Shown: positions 8,027 through 13,703 of the stretch, piece after piece
Position numbering within the stretch: the first letter of the stretch is position 1
How the letters are laid out: each line of letters begins with the position of its first letter
DNA from: JBBRNH01 sp038230415
GTDB taxonomy: Bacteria; Bacteroidota; Bacteroidia; Cytophagales; Spirosomataceae
Assembly: GCA_038230415.1 (NCBI GenBank)
Contig: JBBRNH010000088.1
Location: 1 to 25,639, forward strand
Length of the DNA: 25,639 bases
Direction of reading: 5' to 3'
Notes under the pieces: generated by a model
The model's database searches: none
What the model was told of the DNA's origin: nothing
What the model saw: only the letters and a program-made list of their open reading frames with translations
Position numbers and translations under genes: made by a program

Positions 8027-8108
8027 GTTTATGGTATTCGGTTTACGGAAGCTGTGCGGGATACTGACAGTCGAGTGGCCCAAAAACCGTAAACCGAATA
8101 CCGTAAAC
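8027..8108. repeat. Long inverted repeat between the aminotransferase gene and panB
   Basis: Arms of 22 bases at 8027-8048 and 8087-8108 are complementary with one mismatch, around a 38-base loop. The core is TATTCGGTTTACGG. It occupies nearly the whole 97-bp spacer, starting two bases after the aminotransferase stop. In RNA it would form a strong stem between two cistrons and could attenuate or process the message. It may be one copy of a dispersed intergenic repeat (inference). Confidence 0.7.
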
Positions 8109-8109
8109 G

Positions 8110-9327
8110 TTAGTGCAATGTTGCCACTGCTTCTTTAATCCGGCGCACGGCTTCGATGAGGTTTTCGTCAGACGCGGCAGTGGAGATACGGATGCAATCG
8201 GGCGCACCGAAACCGGAGCCGGATACCGTTGCCACAAACGTTGAGTTGAGCAGCCACAGCGAAAAATCATCGCAGTTTTCGATTTCTGTGGTGCCATCGG
8301 TCATGCCGAAATAATGGCTCACATCCGGGAAAGCATAGAACGCGCCCTCCGGCACATTGACCTTGAAACCCGGTACGTCTTTGAGCAAGCCCACCACCAA
8401 ATCGCGCCGACGGTGATAGGCGGCTGCCATCTCGCGGGTTGGCTCCATCGTTCCGGTCAGGGCTTCAACGGCGGCTTTCTGGGTGATGGAAGCCGTGCCG
8501 GACGTTACCTGCCCTTGTAATTTCTCGACACCATCGGCAATCCACTTAGCCGCGCCAATATAGCCAATCCGCCAGCCGGTCATGGCAAAGCCCTTCGCCA
8601 TGCCGTTCACGGTGATAACGCGGTCGGCGATTTCGGGTATCGAGCCGATGCTGAAATGGCCTTCGGACGTGAAGTTGATGTATTCATAAATTTCGTCGGC
8701 CAGCACAAACAGGTTGTCGTGTTCGGCAACAACGGCGGCAAGGGCGCGGAGTTCGGCTTCTGAATAGACCGACCCCGTTGGGTTATTGGGCGAGGCATAC
8801 ATAACCACCTTCGTGCGGTTGGTGATGGCGGCCCTGAACTGCTCCGGCGTGACTTTGAAATCATTCTCGAACAGCCCGTCAACCACAACGGTTTTGCCTT
8901 CGGCTAATTTGACCATCTCGGAGTAGCTGACCCAATACGGCGAGAAAATAATCACCTCATCACCGGGGTTTACCAGCACCTGTAACACGTTGGCGAGCGA
9001 ATGTTTGGCCCCGGTCGAGACCACAATGTTTTCGGGTTTCCAGTGCAGGTTGTTATCCCGCGCAAACTTGTCAGCAATGGCTTTCCGAAGGTCGGGGTAT
9101 CCAGCAACGGGCGTGTAGCCGTGAAAACCACCATCAATGGCTTTTTTGGCGGCTTCGCAAATGTGGGCGGGGGTTTTGAAATCGGGTTCGCCGAGGCTCA
9201 GGCTGATTACGTTATGACCCAACGCGGCCAACTCACGCGATTTTTTCGCCATCGCCAGCGTTGACGATTCTTCGAGGGCGGTTATTCGGTCGGCCAACAG
9301 GCGGGCGGGTTCGAGGGCTACGGCCAT
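8110..9327 (-). CDS. PLP-dependent class I aminotransferase (aspartate type)
   Basis: A 405-residue fold-type I enzyme that transfers amino groups between aspartate-type donors and 2-oxo acids. Motifs include SLGEPDFKTPAHI, GYTPVAGYPDLR, ASPNNPTGSVYS with the PLP-binding Asn, ADEIYEYI, and the Schiff-base Lys245 in NGMAKGFAMTGWRIGYIG. CIRISTAASDE near the C-terminus holds the carboxylate-binding Arg. Length and motifs match aspartate/prephenate aminotransferases (aspC-like). The first 16 codons and upstream bases are duplicated at 10033-10100. The sequence just upstream of this start has no TAnnTTTG element, so expression probably depends on transcription through the two small genes upstream. 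Confidence 0.93.
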   Translation of the reverse strand: MAVALEPARLLADRITALEESSTLAMAKKSRELAALGHNVISLSLGEPDFKTPAHICEAAKKAIDGGFHGYTPVAGYPDLRKAIADKFARDNNLHWKPENIVVSTGAKHSLANVLQVLVNPGDEVIIFSPYWVSYSEMVKLAEGKTVVVDGLFENDFKVTPEQFRAAITNRTKVVMYASPNNPTGSVYSEAELRALAAVVAEHDNLFVLADEIYEYINFTSEGHFSIGSIPEIADRVITVNGMAKGFAMTGWRIGYIGAAKWIADGVEKLQGQVTSGTASITQKAAVEALTGTMEPTREMAAAYHRRRDLVVGLLKDVPGFKVNVPEGAFYAFPDVSHYFGMTDGTTEIENCDDFSLWLLNSTFVATVSGSGFGAPDCIRISTAASDENLIEAVRRIKEAVATLH

Positions 9328-9346
9328 TTTATTGTGATTTTGGTAA
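9279..9346. repeat. 68-bp direct repeat, copy at the intact aminotransferase start
   Basis: These 68 bases match 10033-10100 with a single difference (A at 9331 versus G at 10085). They span the first 16 codons of the aminotransferase and 19 bases upstream of its ATG. This copy is joined to the full coding sequence; beyond 9346 the two copies diverge completely. Confidence 0.95.
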
Positions 9347-9369
9347 GTACTGTCAAGCGAAAAACTGAT

Positions 9370-9558
9370 TTATTTCTGTTGTGGTCGCAGTTCAATACGC
9401 TCTGACTGATTTACTTCCGTCGGTAGTCCAACCCGGTCGATAATCGCTTTACAGCGGGCTTCCTTCTTATCAAAAAAAGGTTGAACACTACCCGGCACAT
9501 ACGTTTTTGGCTCTTTTTCGAGCGGTTTTGCTGACTGGTTAGGTGTTTGTACTGCCAT
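9370..9558 (-). CDS. 62-aa hypothetical protein of the inserted cassette
   Basis: A 62-residue hydrophilic protein starting MAVQTPNQSAKPLEKEPKTY and ending in ELRPQQK, with no signal peptide or membrane segment. Its ATG (9556-9558) follows the stop of the DUF6934-like gene by only three bases, indicating translational coupling, and its TAA is 42 bases before the aminotransferase ATG. The first 20 residues are Pro/Lys/Gln-rich and look unstructured; the middle, FDKKEARCKAIIDRVGLP, could form a helix. I do not recognise a family. The tight pairing suggests a small partner of the upstream protein. Confidence 0.6.
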   Translation of the reverse strand: MAVQTPNQSAKPLEKEPKTYVPGSVQPFFDKKEARCKAIIDRVGLPTEVNQSERIELRPQQK

Positions 9559-9561
9559 GAT

Positions 9562-10002
9562 TCATATAGATTTTGCTAAAAAAGCGTCATAATTTTTACC
9601 CGTCTCGAACGAGTGCCACAGGTCATGTTGTAGCCCCCAAACCAAAAAGTGATCCGATACTGTTTGCCAGTGTTTATTTAGAGCCATCTGATACAATCTC
9701 GTTCTGGCCAACGTACTGCCTTCGGCATAAATCAGGGCGTTTGGATAATTCTGACAAAATAGCAGAGTGGCCTGAGCCACGGTTGCAAGAATTTTATCGG
9801 TATCCTGATTACTAGAAACTACCCGGTCATCAACAACGCCAGTTTCTGCATCGAAATCACCAAAACCGAGATTAACAATCCTTTTTTCCTGGTCAATGAC
9901 TGAAAAACGGATAATTTTCAGAATTTGTCCCTGAATTCCTTCACTAACAAACTTAAATTCTGAATCCCCTATCGAGGATAACAAGTAATGGTCAAGATTC
10001 AT
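9562..10002 (-). CDS. DUF6934-like protein
   Basis: A 146-residue soluble protein. I recognise the pattern of the Bacteroidota family I know as DUF6934: an N-terminal DHYLL..., a middle segment VNLGFGDFDAETGVVDDRVVS, then TDKILATVAQATLLFCQNYP, IYAEGSTLARTRLYQMAL and a C-terminal TGKNYDAFLAK. The function of the family is not established. Members typically occur as scattered small accessory genes. The region is visibly richer in A and T than the neighbouring metabolic genes. The start ATG (10000-10002) overlaps the end of a 29-codon remnant of the aminotransferase start, and the next gene begins three bases after its stop, so the two small genes form one coupled unit. Confidence 0.75.
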   Translation of the reverse strand: MNLDHYLLSSIGDSEFKFVSEGIQGQILKIIRFSVIDQEKRIVNLGFGDFDAETGVVDDRVVSSNQDTDKILATVAQATLLFCQNYPNALIYAEGSTLARTRLYQMALNKHWQTVSDHFLVWGLQHDLWHSFETGKNYDAFLAKSI

Positions 10003-10081
10003 ACTCGTAAAACGCGACGAATGCGAAAACGACGGTTATTCGGTCGGCCAACAGGCGGGCGGGTTCGAGGGCTACGGCCAT
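9992..10081 (-). pseudogene. Truncated 5' remnant of the aminotransferase gene (29-codon leader ORF)
   Basis: From the ATG at 10079-10081 the frame encodes the same N-terminus as the aminotransferase (MAVALEPARLLADRIT), then diverges at 10032 into unrelated residues and stops at TGA 9992-9994. This stop lies inside the beginning of the DUF6934-like gene, whose ATG is at 10000-10002, so ribosomes finishing the remnant could restart there. It retains the likely ancestral promoter upstream. Confidence 0.8.
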
Positions 10082-10100
10082 TTTGTTGTGATTTTGGTAA
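10033..10100. repeat. 68-bp direct repeat, distal copy at the truncated start
   Basis: Second copy of the 68-bp block also found at 9279-9346, one mismatch, offset 754 bases. It contains the ATG and first 16 codons of the aminotransferase reading frame, but continues into cassette sequence instead of the enzyme. Confidence 0.95.
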
Positions 10101-10111
10101 AGAATTTAAGA

Positions 10112-10139
10112 CAAAGATATGGGTTTATCAATGTATCAA
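10112..10139 (-). promoter_or_regulatory. Promoter driving the cassette and probably the aminotransferase
   Basis: On the minus strand TATCTTTG (10112-10119) is a perfect TAnnTTTG -7 element, with TTG (10137-10139) 17 bases upstream as the -33 element. It lies about 30 bases upstream of the remnant ATG. No equivalent exists in front of the intact gene at 9327, so this is the likely original aminotransferase promoter. Confidence 0.6.
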
Positions 10140-10169
10140 TCAGTTTTTTGTGATTTCGATAGCGGCTAA

Positions 10170-11042
10170 TTAACTCACGGGCTTCACCTTATGCCCGGCC
10201 ATGTAGGTCAGATACCGGATAATCTCGTTCAGTTCTTTGTCGGTCAGATACGTTACGGCGGGCATTTTGCACCCGTTTCGGTAAGCCGTTGGCTGCCGAA
10301 CAAACGCCCGGATGTCGTCAGTGCTGCGCCAGTATTCGGTCACGTTTTTTGGGTAGTTTAGTTCCGGCCCCATCACGCCCCCAACCCCATTCAGGGCGTG
10401 GCAAATGTTACAGTTTTTCTGAAACAGCCCGAAGCCCTGCACCATCGTATCGTCGGTGTGCGGGTAGATAGCGGCTAATTCTTTATCAGCCTGCACCAAA
10501 CTGATTCTGACCAAGTTATACGGCCATTTGTAGTCATGTTCTTTGGACGTAACATTGGCATAAATCACGTAAAATGGGGCAACAGTTTTATTTTGCCCGT
10601 CTTTTACAGCCGTTATCCAGTCGGCTCCTTTGGGCGCGTCGGCATCCCGAATGGCGAGGTAAGCAGCGCGGTCCAGCACCATTGCCAGCGGCATCGAAGG
10701 ATTATAACCGTCTTCGCACTCAAACACAATCTGCGTTTGGGATACGTTCAGGGTTTTCAGCTTGGTATGCGTTTCGAGCAGGGTTTTGAGCGAAATGGCT
10801 TGAAACGTTTTCGGTTTGTGAAAAACCGGGTCGTCGGCAACCCGAACGGTCTGGGCGTTGGTCAGTAACGCCTTCGCTTTCAAGTCGGGCAGGTAAATAG
10901 AGAGCGAATCGTTGGCTGGAGCAGGGTTGACTACCACTGTCGCTGCCATTGAATCGCGGGTGGTTTGGCTGGTTTTCTGCTTTGCCGAATCGCAACCGGC
11001 GAGCAGGATTATCAATAAAAAAAACGACGTGATTGGGTTCAT
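10170..11042 (-). CDS. Cytochrome c lipoprotein with N-terminal oxidoreductase-like domain
   Basis: A 290-residue exported lipoprotein. The ATG at 11040-11042 begins MNPITSFFLLIILLAGCDSA, with a lipobox LAGC. Residues of about 40-190 form a globular domain with LKTLLE, FECEDGYNPSMPL and APFYVIYA stretches, resembling the molybdopterin-oxidoreductase/sulfite-oxidase-like fold used by some electron-transfer proteins; this assignment is tentative. The C-terminal domain is a class I cytochrome c with CNICH (Cys211, Cys214, His215) and a likely Met ligand in CKMPAVTYL. It probably carries electrons at the outer face of the inner membrane or in the periplasm. It starts 8 bases after the murQ stop, so it shares that transcript. 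Confidence 0.82.
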   Translation of the reverse strand: MNPITSFFLLIILLAGCDSAKQKTSQTTRDSMAATVVVNPAPANDSLSIYLPDLKAKALLTNAQTVRVADDPVFHKPKTFQAISLKTLLETHTKLKTLNVSQTQIVFECEDGYNPSMPLAMVLDRAAYLAIRDADAPKGADWITAVKDGQNKTVAPFYVIYANVTSKEHDYKWPYNLVRISLVQADKELAAIYPHTDDTMVQGFGLFQKNCNICHALNGVGGVMGPELNYPKNVTEYWRSTDDIRAFVRQPTAYRNGCKMPAVTYLTDKELNEIIRYLTYMAGHKVKPVS

Positions 11043-11050
11043 AACCAAGT

Positions 11051-11848
11051 TTATTTATTCCCCTCAATGGCTCCGCGCACGTTGCCAAACCGGGCCAGCA
11101 GATCTTCGGCGGTTTGCCGGTCAACGCCGATTTCTGACATCACCATCTTGGCCGCCCGATCCTGTAACTTGATGTTAGTCAGTTGCATATCCACCATTTT
11201 GTTGCCCTTCACCCGGCCCAACTGAATCATCACCGTTGTCGAAATCATGTTCAGGGCCAGCTTTTGGCCCGTCCCGGCTTTCATGCGCGTACTGCCCGTA
11301 ACGAACTCCGAGCCGGTAATCACTTCAACCGGAAACTCAGCCGCCTGCGCCACCGCCGAACCCGGATTACAGACCACGCAGCCCGTGAGACAGCCAGCCG
11401 CCCGCGCCCGTTGCAGCCCGCCAATCACATACGGCGTTCGGCCCGACGCGGCAATGCCTACCACCGTATCAACGGCTGTAATGGCGTATTCGGTGAGGTC
11501 TTTCCAGGCTTGTTCCGGGTCGTCTTCGGCAAATTCAACGGCTTTCCGAATCGCGCCATCGCCCCCGGCAATGATACCCACCACCCAATCAGCCGGAACG
11601 CCGTAGGTTGGCGGACATTCCGAAGCATCAACCACACCGAGCCGACCGCTCGTACCCGCTCCGATGTAAAACAGCCGCCCGCCCTGTTTCATGCGTTTAA
11701 CAATCTCATGCACAAGGGTTGCTATTTGCGGAATGGCGCGTTCGACAGCCAGCGGAACGGTTTTGTCTTCGGTATTGATGTTGGTGAGCAGGTCCAGCAC
11801 CGACATCTGTTCGAGGTGATCGTAGTGCGAAGCGGTTTCGGTAATCAT
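11051..11848 (-). CDS. murQ: N-acetylmuramic acid 6-phosphate etherase
   Basis: MurQ cleaves the lactyl ether of MurNAc-6-phosphate to give GlcNAc-6-phosphate and D-lactate, a step of peptidoglycan recycling. The 265 residues include SVLDLLTNINTEDKTVPLAV, the SIS-domain signature GGRLFYIGAGTSGRLGVVDA, the SECPPTYGVP stretch holding a catalytic Glu, GIIAGGDGAIRKAVE and GSTRMKAGTGQKLALNMIST. The open frame runs far upstream to 12283, but conserved sequence begins at the ATG 11846-11848, and the extension is antisense to another gene. It is divergent from the TIM-barrel gene at 11942. A TACTTTTA -7-like element lies at 11891-11898 on the minus strand. Confidence 0.95.
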   Translation of the reverse strand: MITETASHYDHLEQMSVLDLLTNINTEDKTVPLAVERAIPQIATLVHEIVKRMKQGGRLFYIGAGTSGRLGVVDASECPPTYGVPADWVVGIIAGGDGAIRKAVEFAEDDPEQAWKDLTEYAITAVDTVVGIAASGRTPYVIGGLQRARAAGCLTGCVVCNPGSAVAQAAEFPVEVITGSEFVTGSTRMKAGTGQKLALNMISTTVMIQLGRVKGNKMVDMQLTNIKLQDRAAKMVMSEIGVDRQTAEDLLARFGNVRGAIEGNK

Positions 11849-11941
11849 GGCAAAAACGGACGTGGTGAATGATAAAAGCGGCCCGGCGCGTAAAAGTACA
11901 GCAGTACAGCCTTTTGCCGGAAACCATCTCCCGAAAACCCA

Positions 11942-12772
11942 ATGAAAAACATGATTCTTCTCTTTTCGCTCTTGCTGGCCGGTATCGGTTCTGCGGTGGC
12001 ACAGGCTCCGGTTGGGGTTCAGTTGTATTCGTTTCGCGAGCAATTTGCCAAAGACGTACCGGGAACGCTGGCAAAGATTCAGGACATGGGCGTGAAATAC
12101 GTTGAGTTGGCCGGTACATACGGCAAGCCCGTACCCGAATTTATGGCCCTGCTGAAGCAATACGGCCTGAAACCCATCGGGGGCGGAGCCGATTTTGCCG
12201 AATTGGAAAAAGACCCCATTAAGGCCGTTACTGAGAACAAACCCTTTGGTGTTGAGTATGTTACCTGTTTCTGGATACCGCACAAAGGGGATGAGTTCAC
12301 GATTGACGACGTAAAACGAGCCGTTACCGTTTTTAACCGCGCCGGAAAAATCTTAGCGGACAACGGCCTGAAACTCACTTACCACAATCACGGCTACGAG
12401 TTTCGCCCTTACGAAAATGGTACGCTCTTTGATTACCTCGTTAAGAACCTTGACCCGCGCTATTGCAACCTCGAAATTGACCTGTACTGGACAAAACACC
12501 CCGGTCAGGACCCCGCCAAACTCCTCCGCCAATACCGCGACCGTTTTTTGCTGGTCCACCTCAAAGACCGCAAGCCCGGTACGCCCGGCAACCAAAACGG
12601 ACGCACTGATGTAGAAACCGATGTGGCTCTCGGCACCGGCGATATTGACATTGCCGCGTTTATGCGCGAGGTGCCAAAATCAGCCGTGAAGTATTTGTTT
12701 ATCGAAGATGAATCATCACGGTCATTGGCACAGGTGCCACAAAGTCTGGCGTATCTGCGGGGGCTTAAGTAG
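11942..12772 (+). CDS. Secreted sugar-phosphate isomerase/epimerase-like TIM-barrel protein
   Basis: A 276-residue protein of the AP-endonuclease-2/xylose-isomerase-like TIM-barrel family, with a signal peptide (MILLFSLLLAGIGSAVAQ). The barrel shows VGVQLYSFREQF at strand 1, MGVKYVELAG, LTYHNHGYEF, CNLEIDLYW, FLLVHLKDRKP and FIEDES. These provide the Glu, Asp, His and Glu residues usually binding a divalent metal. Such exported paralogs are frequent in Bacteroidota and probably act on sugars in the periplasm; the substrate is unknown. It is transcribed alone, divergent from murQ, and closed by a hairpin terminator. Confidence 0.9.
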   Translation: MKNMILLFSLLLAGIGSAVAQAPVGVQLYSFREQFAKDVPGTLAKIQDMGVKYVELAGTYGKPVPEFMALLKQYGLKPIGGGADFAELEKDPIKAVTENKPFGVEYVTCFWIPHKGDEFTIDDVKRAVTVFNRAGKILADNGLKLTYHNHGYEFRPYENGTLFDYLVKNLDPRYCNLEIDLYWTKHPGQDPAKLLRQYRDRFLLVHLKDRKPGTPGNQNGRTDVETDVALGTGDIDIAAFMREVPKSAVKYLFIEDESSRSLAQVPQSLAYLRGLK

Positions 12773-12788
12773 CTCATTATCAACAAAA

Positions 12789-12826
12789 TAAAAAAAGGTC
12801 GGGGTCAATACTCCGGCCTTTTTTTG
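12789..12826. terminator. Bidirectional hairpin terminator
   Basis: AAAAAAGGTCGGGG and CTCCGGCCTTTTTTT form a stem (with G-U pairing) around a short loop, with a run of Ts on either strand. It separates the convergent TIM-barrel gene and the epimerase-like gene. Confidence 0.85.
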
Positions 12827-12844
12827 GTTATAACAACCGGCACA

Positions 12845-13657
12845 TCAAACAAACATCAATGGGTCAGGATACCGAAACGTGTAATCTGTTGACGCAATAA
12901 CGCGCTGACTATCAACAATCTTGAACAGAATCGGCTCGGCTGGCTCAACAAAGGTGGGCAACGCGAAACCATGCCGGGCGCAACTGACCCGGTAAATTTC
13001 TTCGCGGGTTGGGTGCCGGGGTGCCACGAGATTATACGTGCCGAGCAACCGTTTTTCCAGCACGGCTACAATCAACCCAATGGCATCATCGCGGTGGATA
13101 TAGTTCACGGGCGATGCGCCGGAGTCAACCGTTTTGCCCGCCACATACCGGCCCGGCAGCCGGTCGAAGCCCATCAAACCGCCACAGCGCAGAATGGTGG
13201 CGTGGGGCTGGTAGCTCGAAATCCGTCGCCAGATGCGTTCGGCCTGCAACAGAGCCGGTGCCGCTGATTGGGCAACGGTCAGCACATCATCTTCAACCAT
13301 AACCCGGTTCAGTTCTGGATACACCGACGTACTGCTGATGTGGATAACCCGCTTGATGCCCGACGCACTCACGGCTTCGGCGAGATGGGCGATCTGTTGC
13401 GGGTAAAACGCCGTTCCGAATTGGTTAGCTTTTGGCGGAATACAAACGATAAGTACCTCAGCATCAAGCCAAAGGCGGGGAGTGCCGGGTTCGGGGCGGG
13501 GCGTGAGCCGGAGTAGGTGCGCGTCAATCCCGGCGGCTTCCAAAGCGGGTAACTTGTCGGGTGTGGTGGTGGTGCCGCAGACGGTGTGGCCGCGTTTGAG
13601 CAACGCCTGCGCCAGCGGAAAGCCCAACCAGCCGAGGCCAATAATGGAAATTTTCAT
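12845..13657 (-). CDS. NAD(P)-binding epimerase/dehydrogenase-like protein
   Basis: A 270-residue extended short-chain dehydrogenase-like protein, similar in outline to the YeeZ group. The Rossmann motif GLGWLGFPLA is at residues 7-16, followed by ALLKRGHTVCGTTTTPDKL, then HISSTSVYPE, a variant of the usual active-site region with Ser/Tyr, then RIWRR, LRCGGLMGFDR and YIHRDDAIGLI. The latter is typical of sugar-nucleotide epimerases. The substrate cannot be assigned. It lies 46 bases downstream of the M13 peptidase gene but is separated from it by a terminator, so it probably has its own promoter. Confidence 0.85.
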   Translation of the reverse strand: MKISIIGLGWLGFPLAQALLKRGHTVCGTTTTPDKLPALEAAGIDAHLLRLTPRPEPGTPRLWLDAEVLIVCIPPKANQFGTAFYPQQIAHLAEAVSASGIKRVIHISSTSVYPELNRVMVEDDVLTVAQSAAPALLQAERIWRRISSYQPHATILRCGGLMGFDRLPGRYVAGKTVDSGASPVNYIHRDDAIGLIVAVLEKRLLGTYNLVAPRHPTREEIYRVSCARHGFALPTFVEPAEPILFKIVDSQRVIASTDYTFRYPDPLMFV

Positions 13658-13668
13658 TGTTGAAGGCT

Positions 13669-13695
13669 AAAAAAAGCGCGGGCCGAAACCCGCGT
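13669..13695 (-). terminator. Hairpin terminator after the M13 peptidase gene
   Basis: Read on the minus strand, ACGCGGG and CCCGCGC form a stem around TTTCGG and are followed by a run of seven Ts. It lies just after the peptidase stop (13704-13706) and before the epimerase-like gene. Confidence 0.85.
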
Positions 13696-13703
13696 TTATG
13701 GTT

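Noticed and set aside
9347..10032. An insertion sequence or integron cassette as the source of the small genes
   Set aside because: There is no transposase, recombinase, attC-like structure or convincing terminal inverted repeat; only the 68-bp flanking duplication is visible.
11849..12283. N-terminal extension of murQ to 12283
   Set aside because: The added 145 codons are antisense to the TIM-barrel gene, and the conserved MurQ N-terminus begins at 11848.
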